This document shows, one piece after another, positions 36,434 to 46,741 of a stretch of 64,000 nucleotides of DNA. Each line of letters starts with the position of its first letter. Positions within the stretch are counted from its first letter, which is position 1. The notes under the pieces are model-generated. The model made no database searches. It saw only the letters and a list, made by a program, of their open reading frames with translations, and was not told the DNA's origin. A program made the position numbers and the translations under genes. Source of the stretch: Clostridium pasteurianum DSM 525 = ATCC 6013 (lineage in GTDB: Bacteria; Bacillota; Clostridia; Clostridiales; Clostridiaceae); NCBI RefSeq assembly GCF_000807255.1, contig NZ_CP009268.1, positions 2,138,384 to 2,202,383 of the forward strand. Reading direction: 5' to 3'.

Positions 36434-36456
36434 TAAAAAGGCAATTTTGCCCTTCT
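36434..36456 (-). terminator. pnp terminator
   Basis: The hairpin AGGGCAA / TTGCCTT is followed by a T-run in the minus direction, about 10 bases after the pnp stop. Confidence 0.65.
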
Positions 36457-36463
36457 ATTTTAG

Positions 36464-38575
36464 TTATTCTTTTTTATCCTCGTCTGCTTTAGATTGAACT
36501 ATAGCATCTTTCCTTGAAAGATTAATTCTACCTTGATTATCTATTTCAGTTACTTTTACTAATATTTCATCTCCTGTAGATACTATATCCTCTACCTTAT
36601 TTACTCTATTTACATCAAGTTTTGAAATGTGAACAAGGCCTTCTTTTCCTGGTAATATTTCCACAAAAGCTCCAAAATTAGTTATCTTTGTAACTTTCCC
36701 AAGATATATATCTCCTGCCTTCACATCTCTAGTAAGATCATCTATCATTTTGAGAGCTTTATTGGCACTTTCACCATCACTAGACATAACAAAAACTTTT
36801 CCATCATTATTTATATCTATTTTTACTCCAGTTTCAGCTATAATTTTGTTTATAGTCTTTCCACCAGCACCTATAACATCTCTAATTTTATCTGGATGTA
36901 TATTTATAGTATAAGCTCTTGGAGCATAAGGAGATAATTCTTCCCTTGGATCTGGAATACATTGTTTTATTTTTTCCAGTATAAAAAGTCTAGCTTTTCT
37001 TGCGCCTTTTATAGCCTGACCTATACAATTTTTTGAAAGTCCATGAATTTTTGTATCCACTTGGATAGAAGTTATTCCTTCTTCTGTACCTGCCACCTTA
37101 AAATCCATATCTCCAAAAAAATCTTCTAATCCTTGTATATCTGTAATAACTTTTTCTTCTGATAAATCTTCACTAGTTATAAGGCCCATAGCTATACCTG
37201 CTGCAGGCCTTTTTATAGGAACTCCTGCATCTAAAAGAGCTAAAGTACTTCCACAAACACTTGCCTGAGAAGTTGAACCATTAGAACTTAAAACTTCTGA
37301 AACCAATCTTATTGTATATGGGAATTCCTCTTCTGAAGGAATTAATGGTTCTAAAGCTTTTTCTGCCAGAGCTCCATGACCAATTTCTCTTCTTCCAGGT
37401 CCTCTTAATGGTCTAACCTCACCAGTAGAATAAGAAGGGAAATTATAGTGATGCATATATCTCTTTGATTCTTCTGTTCCAAGTCCATCCAAAATCTGAA
37501 CATCTCCCAGGGCACCTATAGTTGCAACAGTCATAACTTGAGTTAATCCTCTTGTAAACAATCCTGTTCCATGAGTCCTTGGTAATATTCCTACATCACA
37601 GCTAATCTTTCTTACCTCATCAAAACTTCTTCCATCTGGTCTTCTTTCTTCATGAAGTAACATATTTCTAACAACTTCTTTTTGTACTGAATATACCACT
37701 TCACCTATTTCAGAACTGTTATCTGGATATTTTTCTTCAAATTCTTCTTGAATTTTCTCATTTATATCCTTTAAAATTTCATTTCTTTTGTCTCTATCAG
37801 TAATATACATAGCTTCTTTTAACATATCAAAGGCAAAACTTTTTACATCCTCTTCTATATTTTTATCCACTTTATGCAATACAGGTTCAACTTTTTCCTT
37901 ACCAAACTGCTTCATTGCCTCTTCTTGGAACGCAACAATTTCCTGGCAAGCATTAAATCCAAACTCTATAGCATTTATCATTACATCCTCTGGTATTTCA
38001 TTTCCACCTGCTTCAATCATCATTACTCTTTCTTTTGTAGCACAAACAGTTAGATTTAATACACTTTTTTCTCTTTCTTCCTCAGTAGGATTTAATATAA
38101 ATTTATCTTCAATCATTCCCACAGATACAGTTCCTACTGGTGTAGTGAATGGAATAGATGATAGACATAGTGCCATTGATGCACCGTTCATAGCTAATAT
38201 ATCCGGAACATTATCTTGATCAACAGATACTACTGTACACACAATTTGAACATCATTTCTATAGCCTTTAGGAAAAAGTGGTCTTAAAGGTCTATCTATA
38301 GCTCTAGCATGTAATATAGCTTTTTCTGATGGTTTACCTTCTCTTTTTATAAAGCCTCCAGGTATTTTACCTACTGAATATAACCTTTCTTCATATTCAA
38401 CACTTAGTGGAAAAAAATCTATTCCATCTCTAGGGGCTTCTGAAGCATTAGCATTTACTAAAATAACCGTTTCACCATAGCTCATAAAAATAGCACAATC
38501 TGAAAGCATACCTATTTTTCCAAATTCCACCTTCATCTTTCTGCCAGCCACAGTGGCTTCAAGTACATGATTCAT
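36464..38575 (-). CDS. pnp: Polynucleotide phosphorylase
   Basis: A 703-residue phosphorolytic 3'-5' exoribonuclease. Two RNase PH domains (first near 10-210; second around [30 protein letters not shown]) are joined by an alpha-helical linker. A KH domain ([15 protein letters not shown]) and an S1 domain ([28 protein letters not shown]) follow. It degrades mRNA and also makes 3' tails. The Shine-Dalgarno AGGAGG is near the ATG. It follows rpsO in the usual order, separated by a terminator-like hairpin that commonly allows partial readthrough. Confidence 0.97.
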   Translation of the reverse strand: MNHVLEATVAGRKMKVEFGKIGMLSDCAIFMSYGETVILVNANASEAPRDGIDFFPLSVEYEERLYSVGKIPGGFIKREGKPSEKAILHARAIDRPLRPLFPKGYRNDVQIVCTVVSVDQDNVPDILAMNGASMALCLSSIPFTTPVGTVSVGMIEDKFILNPTEEEREKSVLNLTVCATKERVMMIEAGGNEIPEDVMINAIEFGFNACQEIVAFQEEAMKQFGKEKVEPVLHKVDKNIEEDVKSFAFDMLKEAMYITDRDKRNEILKDINEKIQEEFEEKYPDNSSEIGEVVYSVQKEVVRNMLLHEERRPDGRSFDEVRKISCDVGILPRTHGTGLFTRGLTQVMTVATIGALGDVQILDGLGTEESKRYMHHYNFPSYSTGEVRPLRGPGRREIGHGALAEKALEPLIPSEEEFPYTIRLVSEVLSSNGSTSQASVCGSTLALLDAGVPIKRPAAGIAMGLITSEDLSEEKVITDIQGLEDFFGDMDFKVAGTEEGITSIQVDTKIHGLSKNCIGQAIKGARKARLFILEKIKQCIPDPREELSPYAPRAYTINIHPDKIRDVIGAGGKTINKIIAETGVKIDINNDGKVFVMSSDGESANKALKMIDDLTRDVKAGDIYLGKVTKITNFGAFVEILPGKEGLVHISKLDVNRVNKVEDIVSTGDEILVKVTEIDNQGRINLSRKDAIVQSKADEDKKE

Positions 38576-38663
38576 ACATTTACCTCCTTTAATAAATAGT
38601 AATGTATATTATATATTATTGTAATAATTAAAAATTTATATGTAACAATGACACTTAAAATAA

Positions 38664-38685
38664 TAGAGCGGTTTAAACCGCTCTA
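38664..38685 (-). terminator. Hairpin after rpsO
   Basis: TAGAGCGGTTT and its exact complement form a palindrome eight bases past the S15 stop, followed by ATTATTTT in the minus direction. Confidence 0.7.
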
Positions 38686-38690
38686 CTAGA

Positions 38691-38954
38691 TTACTTTCTT
38701 AATCCAAGTTTTTTAATAATAGTACGATATCTTTCAATATCTTTCTTAGTTAAGTAATTTAGAAGACCTCTTCTTTGACCTACCATCATAAGAAGACCTC
38801 TTCTTGAATGAAAATCCTTTTTATGAATTTTCAAATGCTCATTTAAATGATTTATTTTCTCAGTTAATAGAGCTATTTGTACTTCTGGAGAACCAGTATC
38901 TCCCTCATGTCTGCCATATTCTTTAATAATAGTTTCTTTTGTTAATTTATCCAT
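38691..38954 (-). CDS. rpsO: 30S ribosomal protein S15
   Basis: An 87-residue S15, with [37 protein letters not shown] in family order. It binds the 16S rRNA central domain early in assembly. ATG 38954 follows GGAGGTG with a nine-base gap; the longer frame adds six residues through that site. Its leader is short and structured in other bacteria for autoregulation; nothing diagnostic was recognised here. Confidence 0.97.
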   Translation of the reverse strand: MDKLTKETIIKEYGRHEGDTGSPEVQIALLTEKINHLNEHLKIHKKDFHSRRGLLMMVGQRRGLLNYLTKKDIERYRTIIKKLGLRK

Positions 38955-39040
38955 TAATGTTGACACCTCCAAATATTATCCCCTTACACCAAGAATATCG
39001 TCGGTCAATCAATAATCTTAGAAAAAGGTTACTACACTAA

Positions 39041-39068
39041 ATTATAACAAATTAAAATTGAAATGTAA
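39041..39068 (-). promoter_or_regulatory. Candidate rpsO promoter
   Basis: Minus-strand TATAAT (39041-39046) has TTACAT 16 bases upstream (39063-39068). The -35 match is weak. The leader to the start codon would be about 80 bases. Confidence 0.45.
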
Positions 39069-39075
39069 ATAATTT

Positions 39076-40008
39076 TTACAGTTTAATTTCAATATTTCTC
39101 AAATCTGCAAATTTTTTATCTCTTTCCAGTTGCTTTTTTAGTTCCTCTAAGGAATTAAATTTTTTTTCTTCTCTTATCCTATCTATAAAGTATACCTTAA
39201 TATTTTTATTATATATATTGTCATCAAAATTCAATATATGAGTTTCTATAGTCAATTCATTTTCACCAACAGTAGGATTTGTACCTATATTGGTTATACC
39301 TTTGTACACTTTGTTTTCATATTTGACTAAAGTGTAGTAAACTCCACCTTTAGGTATGACAAAATCTTTATTATAATCTAAATTTGCCGTAGGGAATCCA
39401 ATAGTTCTACCTAGTCTTTTTCCATACATTACTTTTCCTTTAAGCATATATGGTTTTAATAGCATATGATTTACATCCTCTATTTTTCCTTCACTAATAG
39501 CAGTTCTTATTCTAGTACTACTTATAACATTGTCATTATATTCAATAGGATTTATTACATATAATTTAAAATTATATATTTCACTAAATTTCTTTAACAG
39601 CTCAACATCACCAAGATTTTTATTGCCAAATCTATAATTAAATCCCACTACAATACCTACTGGATTATAACATTTAATCATACTAGTTACAAAATCTTCC
39701 GGAGACATTTTCATTATTTCTTGATTAAACAAAGCAAAATTTACCAAATCAATACCCAGTTCATCTAAAATTTCCGCTTTAGTGTCATTATCCATAATAA
39801 GTTTAGGAACTTTAGTTTTATCTATTATTGTTAAAGGATGATTTCCAAAAGTATTCACCATGCTTTTGGAATTATTGTTTGATTTTGACAATTTCAAAAC
39901 TTTATTAATTAAAGTCATGTGTCCTTTATGGAGACCATCAAAGCTTCCCAAAGCTATAAAAGTATTGTATTTTAATTTCATCTTAAAATTATCCTGTAAA
40001 ATAATCAT
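39076..40008 (-). CDS. ribF: Bifunctional riboflavin kinase / FAD synthetase
   Basis: A 310-residue enzyme that makes FMN from riboflavin and then FAD. The N-terminal nucleotidyltransferase domain shows GSFDGLHKGHMTLI and SSTRIRTAI; the C-terminal kinase shows GRTIGFPTANL and GVYYTLVKYENKVYKGITNIGTNPT. It is the last gene of the rimP-truB-ribF run, 13 bases after truB, and no riboflavin riboswitch is seen before it. Confidence 0.95.
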   Translation of the reverse strand: MIILQDNFKMKLKYNTFIALGSFDGLHKGHMTLINKVLKLSKSNNNSKSMVNTFGNHPLTIIDKTKVPKLIMDNDTKAEILDELGIDLVNFALFNQEIMKMSPEDFVTSMIKCYNPVGIVVGFNYRFGNKNLGDVELLKKFSEIYNFKLYVINPIEYNDNVISSTRIRTAISEGKIEDVNHMLLKPYMLKGKVMYGKRLGRTIGFPTANLDYNKDFVIPKGGVYYTLVKYENKVYKGITNIGTNPTVGENELTIETHILNFDDNIYNKNIKVYFIDRIREEKKFNSLEELKKQLERDKKFADLRNIEIKL

Positions 40009-40021
40009 ATCTTATTTACTC

Positions 40022-40891
40022 CTAAATTAATAATTTAACCAGCTTAAATCCAGCTTCATTTTTTGTACCTATGCCAATAAATTTATCATTTTTTAAATAA
40101 GTTCTGAATAATTCTCCTTTAGGAATATGATCTATTAATAAAGGATTTTTAATTATAACTCCATTCACAAGCAATTTTTCTAAACTTTTATCAAAAGATA
40201 ATTCTCTATATTTACTTAGAGAATTATCCATAGGAATTAAATAATCTTTTATATTTTCTTCAGTTAAACGATCTATATTAACTGAATTATCTTTTGTAAA
40301 AATGCCTGTAGCGGTTCTTTCTAAAGACCACATTAGAGCGCCACAGCCAAGTTTTAATCCTATATCATTACAAAGGCTTCTTATATAAGTTCCCTTTGAG
40401 CATTTTATCCTAAAATAAACGTAAGGTATTGAAATATTTGTAATAACTATATCAAATATAGTTATCTGCCTGCTCTTTCTTTCTATTTCAATTCCCTTTC
40501 TAGCTAAATCATACAATCTTTTTCCATTTACTTTTAAAGCTGAATACATGGGAGGAATCTGTTCTATTGTTCCTTGAAAAGATTTTACAGTATTAATTAT
40601 ATCCTTTTCAGCTATATTTACACAATTATTTTCAATTATAGAACCCTCTTTATCATAAGTATCACTTGTAACGCCAAGCTTCAAAGCAGCATCATATACT
40701 TTAAAATCATCCATAATATAATCTACAAGTTTAGTAGCTTTTCCAATACAAATAGGTAGTACTCCCGTAGCTAAAGGATCCAATGTCCCCGTGTGACCAA
40801 CCTTTTTAATTTTACTCAATTTACGTACAATTCTTACTACATCAAAAGAGGTCATATCAGCTTTTTTGTACACATTTAAAATACCGTCCAT
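40022..40891 (-). CDS. truB: tRNA pseudouridine(55) synthase
   Basis: A 289-residue enzyme that makes pseudouridine 55 in the T-loop of tRNA. The opening DGILNVYKKADMTSFDVV and the catalytic aspartate in GHTGTLDPLATGVLPICIGKATK are diagnostic, followed by SALKVNGKRLYDLARKG and RCSKGTYIRSL-like KCSKGTYIRSLCNDIG. The start codon directly abuts the nrnA stop. Part of the ribosome/tRNA operon. Confidence 0.96.
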   Translation of the reverse strand: MDGILNVYKKADMTSFDVVRIVRKLSKIKKVGHTGTLDPLATGVLPICIGKATKLVDYIMDDFKVYDAALKLGVTSDTYDKEGSIIENNCVNIAEKDIINTVKSFQGTIEQIPPMYSALKVNGKRLYDLARKGIEIERKSRQITIFDIVITNISIPYVYFRIKCSKGTYIRSLCNDIGLKLGCGALMWSLERTATGIFTKDNSVNIDRLTEENIKDYLIPMDNSLSKYRELSFDKSLEKLLVNGVIIKNPLLIDHIPKGELFRTYLKNDKFIGIGTKNEAGFKLVKLLI

Positions 40892-41851
40892 TTATATCAA
40901 CTCTTTTTCTAATTCTTTAAGCAATATTTTTTCCACTTCTTCAATAGGAGCGTCCAGCTTAAGTCCAGCTGCTCTTATATGCCCCCCGCCGCCAAATTTT
41001 TCTGCAACTTTTCTTACATCAACATAGTTTTTAGATCGCAAACTAACTTTAACTCCATCCTCTGTCTCTTTTAATAATATTGCGATTTCTACAGAGACAA
41101 TTTTTAATCCAATAGAAATGAGATCAGCACTATCACATTCTTTTACTCCGACTTTAGAAAGCATATCCTCCGTAAGTTTCATAATACAGATATCTTTACT
41201 ATCATTAGTATATAAACTGTCAATGACCAGTCCTTGAAGTTTTATAATTTCAATTTTTTTATTATCAAATATTTTTCTATGAACAGAACTAAAATCAAGA
41301 CCTGTATTTATTAACTCACCTGCAATTAGGTGAGTATTATAAGTAGTATTTGAATGTCTAAAAGAACCTGTATCTGTTAAAATTGATGTATATATACATT
41401 CAGCAATTTTAGTATCTATATCGATTTTCATTTCGGTAAGTATTCTATAAATTATTTCTCCTACCGAAGCTGCTTTAGTATCTACATAATTTATATCTCC
41501 ATAATAATCATTAGACAGATGATGATCTATATTTATAACAATAAAGTTTCTATTATCTAACTTCACATCACAATTTAATCTCTCAACATTTCCACAATCC
41601 AAGGTTACTAAACAATCAGCATTAGAAGGTATTTCTTTTAAATTACCATCTATTTCGTTACTTAAACTTAAAAAAGAAAAATTTTCTGGAATAGCTTCTT
41701 TGGATACTATAAAAATATTTTTATTAATTGATCTCAGACCATTAATTAAAGCTAAAGAACTTCCCAAAGAATCACCATCTGGTGATTGATGAAAAGTAAC
41801 AAAAATTTTATTACTTTTCATCAATATATTAATAATTCTATCAATTGTCAT
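40892..41851 (-). CDS. nrnA: DHH-family nanoRNase / pAp phosphatase
   Basis: A 319-residue DHH-DHHA1 phosphoesterase that degrades short oligoribonucleotides and 3'-phosphoadenosine 5'-phosphate. The DHH motif is in FIVINIDHHLSNDYYG, with earlier metal ligands in HQSPDGDSLGS and VTLDCGN, and the DHHA1 substrate motif FGGGGHIRAAG is near the C-terminus. It overlaps the rbfA stop by 11 bases and abuts truB, so it is translated with both. Confidence 0.93.
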   Translation of the reverse strand: MTIDRIINILMKSNKIFVTFHQSPDGDSLGSSLALINGLRSINKNIFIVSKEAIPENFSFLSLSNEIDGNLKEIPSNADCLVTLDCGNVERLNCDVKLDNRNFIVINIDHHLSNDYYGDINYVDTKAASVGEIIYRILTEMKIDIDTKIAECIYTSILTDTGSFRHSNTTYNTHLIAGELINTGLDFSSVHRKIFDNKKIEIIKLQGLVIDSLYTNDSKDICIMKLTEDMLSKVGVKECDSADLISIGLKIVSVEIAILLKETEDGVKVSLRSKNYVDVRKVAEKFGGGGHIRAAGLKLDAPIEEVEKILLKELEKELI

Positions 41852-42203
41852 CTTCTGTTGTCTCCTTTATCTTTTGGAGAATAGAATCTATATGCATACC
41901 TTGTTCAATAGAATTATCAAGTTCAATAATTATTTCAGGAGTCAATCTCAAACTTACTTTGTGCCCTACTTCTCTTCTTATAAATCCCGCACTTTTTTTG
42001 AGAATATTCAAGCTTTCATTTTTCACATTATCATCACCAAGTATGCTTACAAATACCTTAGCATATCTTAAATCCTTAGTAACATCAACTTTAGTAACAC
42101 TTATAAGGGTATTAAGTCTTGGATCTTTTATATCATTTTGAATAATACTACTAACAGCTTTTTTTACTTCTTCATTAATCCTTCCACTTCTGTATTTAAC
42201 CAT
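41841..42203 (-). CDS. rbfA: 30S ribosome-binding factor A
   Basis: A 120-residue KH-like assembly factor that binds immature 30S subunits and helps 16S 5' maturation. YRSGRINEEVKKAVSSIIQNDIKDPRL and the C-terminal LRLTPEIIIELDNSIEQG are family hallmarks. It follows infB by 19 bases, the standard arrangement. Confidence 0.95.
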   Translation of the reverse strand: MVKYRSGRINEEVKKAVSSIIQNDIKDPRLNTLISVTKVDVTKDLRYAKVFVSILGDDNVKNESLNILKKSAGFIRREVGHKVSLRLTPEIIIELDNSIEQGMHIDSILQKIKETTEDDN

Positions 42204-42222
42204 AGAACTCTCTCCCTTTACA

Positions 42223-44322
42223 TTATAATTCTTTAGCTTTTATTTCCTCCATAGCAAAAACTTCTAGAATATCGCCTTCTTTTATGTCATTGAATTTTTC
42301 TATTGTAAGACCACATTCATAACCAGCAGCTACTTCTTTAACATCATCTTTAAATCTCTTAAGAGATCCAAGTTCTCCTTCAAGAATAACTATACCGTCT
42401 CGTATAATTCTGATACTACTGTTTCTTGTTATTTTTCCGTCTAATACATAACATCCCGCAACTGTACCTATACTTGATATCTTATACACCTGTCTAATTT
42501 CAACTTTACCCAATATAACTTCTTTAAACTCTGGCTCAAGCATACCTATCATTGCTGATTTGATATCATCCAGTGCATTATATATTATTCTATAAGTTTT
42601 TATATCTACATCTTCTTTTTCAGCTGCAGTGGTAGCATTTGTATCAGGCCTTACATTAAATCCAATTATTATAGCATTAGATGCACTGGCAAGAGTTACA
42701 TCTGTTTCAGTTATAGCACCAACCGCTCCATGAATAACTCTTACTTTTACAGAATCTGTAGAAAGTTTTTCAAGAGATTGTTTCAAAGCTTCAATTGATC
42801 CTTGTACATCTGCCTTAATAATAATATTAAGTTCTTTAACCTTACCTTCTTGTATCTGATTATATAAATCTTCTAAAGATACTTTGTGATTTGAATTTAA
42901 AGAAGCTGTTCTAAGCTTTTCTTTTCTCTTTTCAGACATATTTCTTGCAGTTTTTTCATCTCGTATTACATTAAATTTGTCTCCAGCAGAAGGAACGTCT
43001 GAAAGTCCAAGTATTTCAACAGGTATTGAAGGTCCTGCTTTCTTTATCTTTCTTCCATTATCATCAAACATAGCTCTTATTCTTCCATAAGTTGATCCTA
43101 CTAATATAGAATCCCCCACATGAAGAGTACCATTTTGAACTAAAAGAGATGCAACAGGTCCTCTACCTTTGTCAAGTTTTGATTCAATTACAGCTCCTTT
43201 AGCTTTTCTATTTGGATTTGCTTTCAACTCTTGAACTTCAGCTGTTAATATTATCATTTCAAGTAAATTATCTATACCCTCTTTGGTTCTAGCTGAAACT
43301 GGCACACATATAGTGTCTCCACCCCAATCTTCCGGAACAAGCCCATGTTCAGTAAGTTCTTGTTTAACCTTATCAGGATTAGCTCCAGGTTTATCAATTT
43401 TATTTATAGCAACAATTATAGGTACATTTGCTGCTTTACAATGGTTTATAGCTTCTTTAGTCTGAGGCATTATACCATCATCTGCTGCAACTACTAGTAT
43501 AACTATATCTGTAATTTGAGCACCTCTAGCTCTCATGGCTGTAAAAGCTTCATGTCCAGGTGTATCAAGAAATGCTATTCTTTCATTATTTATATTCACC
43601 ACATAAGCACCAATATGCTGTGTAATTCCACCTGCTTCAGTTTCTGTTACCTTAGCTTTTCTAATAGCATCCAGTAATGAAGTTTTACCGTGATCAACAT
43701 GACCCATTACAGTAACAACAGGTGGTCTTTTTTCCAACAATTCATCATCATCTGCTTCACTGTCAATTTCAGTAAATTCACTTTCATTATCTTCTTCTTT
43801 AGGCATAGCAATGGCATTAAATTTTTCACACAATTTTTCAGCAGTTTCAAAATCTATCTCTTGATTTATAGCTGCCATAACTCCCATAAACATTAGCTGT
43901 TTAATTACCTCTGCTGTTGGTTTGCTTAATTTTTCAGATAGTTCTTTTACTGTTATAGTTTTATCTATTTCTATAATAATCTCTTCTTCGCTGGCTTCTT
44001 CTTTAGAATCTTTATTTGATTGCTGTTCCATCTTTTTATTCTTGTTCTTTTTATGCTTTATTTCCTTTATGCTGTCATTGAGAATTTCTTCATATTCTTC
44101 AACTATATCTTCTTTTTTTGCTACAGCACTTTCTGCAATATCCTGTTTTTCATTATCTGCAAAAAATTCTTTAATAAGTTCAGCATCTTCATCATCTATA
44201 GTACTCATATGATTTTTCACTTCTATACTGAACTCCTCTAGAAGTAAATTTATTAAATCTTTACTAGAAATATCTAACTCTTTTGCCAACTCATGAACTC
44301 TTATTTTTGACAAATCAGTCAC
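42223..44322 (-). CDS. infB: Translation initiation factor IF-2
   Basis: A 699-residue GTPase that places fMet-tRNA on the 30S subunit. An N-terminal IF2_N motif ([21 protein letters not shown]) and a highly charged linker (about 55-115) precede a second IF2_N-like module and the G domain. The G domain has [17 protein letters not shown] and NKID, followed by domains II-IV. The shorter charged linker is usual for clostridia. It follows the ylxQ gene after six bases. Confidence 0.97.
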   Translation of the reverse strand: MTDLSKIRVHELAKELDISSKDLINLLLEEFSIEVKNHMSTIDDEDAELIKEFFADNEKQDIAESAVAKKEDIVEEYEEILNDSIKEIKHKKNKNKKMEQQSNKDSKEEASEEEIIIEIDKTITVKELSEKLSKPTAEVIKQLMFMGVMAAINQEIDFETAEKLCEKFNAIAMPKEEDNESEFTEIDSEADDDELLEKRPPVVTVMGHVDHGKTSLLDAIRKAKVTETEAGGITQHIGAYVVNINNERIAFLDTPGHEAFTAMRARGAQITDIVILVVAADDGIMPQTKEAINHCKAANVPIIVAINKIDKPGANPDKVKQELTEHGLVPEDWGGDTICVPVSARTKEGIDNLLEMIILTAEVQELKANPNRKAKGAVIESKLDKGRGPVASLLVQNGTLHVGDSILVGSTYGRIRAMFDDNGRKIKKAGPSIPVEILGLSDVPSAGDKFNVIRDEKTARNMSEKRKEKLRTASLNSNHKVSLEDLYNQIQEGKVKELNIIIKADVQGSIEALKQSLEKLSTDSVKVRVIHGAVGAITETDVTLASASNAIIIGFNVRPDTNATTAAEKEDVDIKTYRIIYNALDDIKSAMIGMLEPEFKEVILGKVEIRQVYKISSIGTVAGCYVLDGKITRNSSIRIIRDGIVILEGELGSLKRFKDDVKEVAAGYECGLTIEKFNDIKEGDILEVFAMEEIKAKEL

Positions 44323-44328
44323 CCCCGA

Positions 44329-44640
44329 TTATATTTTTTCCTGCCACAATTCTAAAAGTTTTCTACTCATATTTTCATCAGTAACGCACAATATATTTAT
44401 TTCCGGTCTTCCTAAAGCACTACCAAGTTCTTCTTTAGTAAAATCTTCAATAACTTTTACATTAAATCTATCAGCATATGTATTAAATTTATCTTTTGTA
44501 TTTAAAGAAGCATTTATTGATATTATTATAAGTTTAGAACCTCCAGCCTTTATTGTATCCTCAGCTTTATTATAACCTTCTTTTAATTTTCCTGCTTTTT
44601 TTGCAAGACCTAGAAATTTTAAAAATTTATCCTTCTCCAT
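44329..44640 (-). CDS. ylxQ: L7Ae-family RNA-binding protein YlxQ
   Basis: A 103-residue small protein with the L7Ae/L30e fold: FLGLAKKAGKLKEGYNKAEDTIKAGGSKLIIISINAS. It probably binds kink-turn RNA, possibly on ribosomes; the exact partner is not settled. It overlaps ylxR by 14 bases and lies between it and infB, as in other Firmicutes. Confidence 0.9.
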   Translation of the reverse strand: MEKDKFLKFLGLAKKAGKLKEGYNKAEDTIKAGGSKLIIISINASLNTKDKFNTYADRFNVKVIEDFTKEELGSALGRPEINILCVTDENMSRKLLELWQEKI

Positions 44641-44899
44641 TTATAATTTCATCCTTTAGCCTTGAATAAATTTCATCACTAATATCTGTTTCAAGACTTT
44701 TATTAAGCCTTTTTGCTCTTACTGATTTTTCAAGGCAGTCTATATGCTTACAAATATAGGAACCTCTTCCAGGTTTCTTACCTGTAAAATCTATAGAAAC
44801 CTCTCCCTCTTTATTTCTAACAATTCTTATTAATTCTTTCTTAGGTTTCATTTCCATACATCCAGTACACATTCTCTTAGGTATTTTTTTTATAACCAT
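44627..44899 (-). CDS. ylxR: YlxR/RnpM family RNA-binding protein
   Basis: A DUF448 protein of about 90 residues with the CTGCMEMKPKKELIRIVR and GRGSYICKHIDCLEKSVRAKRLNKSL motifs. Recent work on the Bacillus homologue links it to modulation of RNase P. ATG 44899 has AGAGGTG nine bases before it, while the longer frame begins at a GTG inside that site. Part of the nusA-infB operon. Confidence 0.9.
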   Translation of the reverse strand: MVIKKIPKRMCTGCMEMKPKKELIRIVRNKEGEVSIDFTGKKPGRGSYICKHIDCLEKSVRAKRLNKSLETDISDEIYSRLKDEIINGEG

Positions 44900-44913
44900 A
44901 GTACTAAACACCT

Positions 44914-45984
44914 CTATTCTTCAATAGAATTTTCAATACTTTCAGCTTGAACTCTATTTTTAATGTCTATCTTCCATCCAGTTAGTTTAGCTGCAAGTCT
45001 TACATTCTGACCTTCTTTACCTATTGCCAATGAAAGCTGTCCTTCATCTACAATAACTTTTGCATTTTTATTTTCTTCGTCAATAGATACATCAATCACC
45101 TTTGCCGGACTTAATGCATTAGCTATATATTCCTCTGGCAGTTTGCTCCATTTGATAATATCAATTTTTTCATTTTTTAATTCATCCACGATATTTTGAA
45201 CTCTTATTCCTTTAGTTCCAACACAGGCGCCCATAGGATCTACATTTTCATCATTTGAGTATACTGCTATTTTAGTTCTGGATCCAGCTTCTCTAGATAT
45301 AGATTTTATTTCAACTATTCCTTCATATATTTCAGGAACCTCTAATTCAAATAATCTCTTTACTAGTCCTGGATGAGTTCTTGAAACTACCACCTGAGCA
45401 CCTTTTGTAGTGTTTTTTACTTCTACTATATATAATTTTATCTTAGTATTATATATATAATCCTCGCCAGGTATTTGCTCATTAGGAGTCAATATGGCCT
45501 CAATTTTACCAAGATCAACAAGCACATTTCCCTTATCTTTTCTTATGACAGTACCTGTAATAATATCAAATTCCTTTTCAGAAAATTCATTATATATTAT
45601 ACTTCTTTCAGCTTCTTTAATCCTTTGAACAACAACTTGTTTTGCTGACTGAGCAGCTACTCTTCCAAAAGTTTTTGGTGTAACCTCCACATCCACTAAA
45701 TCTCCTAATTGATATCTAGGATTCTTAATTTTAGCGTCTTCTAAAGATATTTCATTTATATCATCAAATACTTTTTCCACTACAGTTTTTTGAGAATAAA
45801 CACGAATATCTCCATTTTCTCTATCCATAGTAACTTTTACATTGTGTGCATTTTCCGCTATTTTAGCATAATTTTTCTTATATGCAGCAACTAATGCATC
45901 TTCAATTGTAGAAAATAGTAAATCTTCACTTATACCTTTTTCTTTAACAATTTCTCTTAATGCACCAATAAATTCTTCATTCAT
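44914..45984 (-). CDS. nusA: Transcription termination/antitermination factor NusA
   Basis: A 356-residue NusA with an N-terminal RNA-polymerase-binding domain, an S1 domain (about 135-200, DIITGTVIRKDKGNVLVDLGKIEAIL) and two KH domains (GSRTKIAVYSNDENVDPMGACVG and AIGKEGQNVRLAAKLTGW). It lacks the C-terminal acidic repeats of enterobacteria, as usual for Firmicutes. It follows rimP by two bases. Two hairpins upstream of rimP suggest NusA-sensitive attenuation of its own operon. Confidence 0.97.
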   Translation of the reverse strand: MNEEFIGALREIVKEKGISEDLLFSTIEDALVAAYKKNYAKIAENAHNVKVTMDRENGDIRVYSQKTVVEKVFDDINEISLEDAKIKNPRYQLGDLVDVEVTPKTFGRVAAQSAKQVVVQRIKEAERSIIYNEFSEKEFDIITGTVIRKDKGNVLVDLGKIEAILTPNEQIPGEDYIYNTKIKLYIVEVKNTTKGAQVVVSRTHPGLVKRLFELEVPEIYEGIVEIKSISREAGSRTKIAVYSNDENVDPMGACVGTKGIRVQNIVDELKNEKIDIIKWSKLPEEYIANALSPAKVIDVSIDEENKNAKVIVDEGQLSLAIGKEGQNVRLAAKLTGWKIDIKNRVQAESIENSIEE

Positions 45985-45986
45985 TT

Positions 45987-46457
45987 TTAATCCTCCTCAA
46001 GCTCCCCTTTTAAACTAACTCTATCAATACTACTTCTTGGTACTGTTAAATCAATGTTTTTATTTTTTATAGTAATACCGTCAGAGTTAAATTTAACAAG
46101 TTTTCCATCTAATTTTCTTTTTCCTTTATATAACTTATTTAAATCCAAATTAATATTTGAATTTATATATTTCTCTAAATGTTCATCTGTAAAAAGAGTC
46201 CTAAATATACCTGGAGAGGATACTTCTAAGTAATAGCTTTCTGGAATCGGATCTTCCTCATCTAAAATTTCACTTATTCTCCTGCTTACTTTCTCACAAT
46301 CGTCTAGTCCAATACCATTTTTACTATCTATATATACTCTAAGATAATTTTCACCGTCTTCTTCTACAAACTCTAAATAATAAAATTCATATCCTAAGTC
46401 TATAACTAATGGTTTAAACAAACCTATAAGATTATTAATTAAAGTTTCTTTGTCCAA
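45987..46457 (-). CDS. rimP: Ribosome maturation factor RimP
   Basis: A 156-residue 30S assembly factor. YEFYYLEFVEEDGENYLRVYIDSKNGIGLDDCEKVSRRISEIL and YYLEVSSPGI are the family markers. It heads the rimP-nusA-ylxR-ylxQ-infB-rbfA-nrnA-truB-ribF operon and has a GGAGGGAG Shine-Dalgarno. The promoter and leader hairpins are listed separately. Confidence 0.95.
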   Translation of the reverse strand: MDKETLINNLIGLFKPLVIDLGYEFYYLEFVEEDGENYLRVYIDSKNGIGLDDCEKVSRRISEILDEEDPIPESYYLEVSSPGIFRTLFTDEHLEKYINSNINLDLNKLYKGKRKLDGKLVKFNSDGITIKNKNIDLTVPRSSIDRVSLKGELEED

Positions 46458-46537
46458 TTAATCTCCCTCCTTTATGAATATCTTCTGCATTTTTGATATA
46501 TTTATCCTATAAATGGAATACATAATTTAATACTAAT

Positions 46538-46561
46538 GAAAAACGCAACCATAGTTGCGTT
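46538..46561 (-). terminator. Leader terminator/attenuator ahead of rimP
   Basis: AACGCAAC / GTTGCGTT forms an eight-bp stem with a four-base loop, followed by TTTTTC in the minus direction, about 85 bases before the rimP start. It lies downstream of the proposed rimP promoter, so it would end transcripts inside the leader. Confidence 0.7.
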
Positions 46562-46569
46562 ACAAATAG

Positions 46570-46599
46570 AAAGAGCGGGTTTTTTATCCCACTCTTTTG
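46570..46599 (-). terminator. Second hairpin in the rimP leader
   Basis: AAAGAGTGGG pairs with CCCGCTCTTT (one wobble) around an A-rich loop, followed by CTATTTG; it lies immediately upstream of the stronger terminator hairpin. It could be a paired attenuator arm or the terminator of ispG readthrough. Confidence 0.55.
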
Positions 46600-46618
46600 C
46601 AAAAAAATATAAGTAAAA

Positions 46619-46683
46619 GATTACCTCTAGTTATTTTATCATAACAAATTATTAATTTCAACAAAAAATTACTATAGGTAATC
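46619..46683. repeat. Short inverted-repeat element around the rimP promoter
   Basis: GATTACCTCTAGTTATTTT (46619-46637) and AAAATTACTATAGGTAATC (46665-46683) are complementary except for a few positions. The left arm contains CCTCTAGTTAT, shared with hairpin A at 15.9 kb. The promoter spacer lies in the loop. Confidence 0.5.
46633..46661 (-). promoter_or_regulatory. rimP-nusA operon promoter
   Basis: Minus-strand TTGAAA (46656-46661) and TAAAAT (46633-46638) have an exact 17-base spacer. The predicted leader of about 170 bases contains both hairpins. Confidence 0.65.
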
Positions 46684-46741
46684 AGAAGCAATTTCAGCCA
46701 AGGAATTTATTTGTACTCAAGATAATAATTCCACAATCTTG

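Noticed and set aside
37788-38219. 143-codon plus-strand frame within pnp
   Set aside because: Lies wholly antisense to well-conserved PNPase codons and has no ribosome binding site or domain.
43922-44212. Plus-strand frames within infB
   Set aside because: Antisense shadows of the Lys/Glu-rich linker; their hydrophobic Ser/Phe-rich composition is the usual mirror of charged coding sequence.
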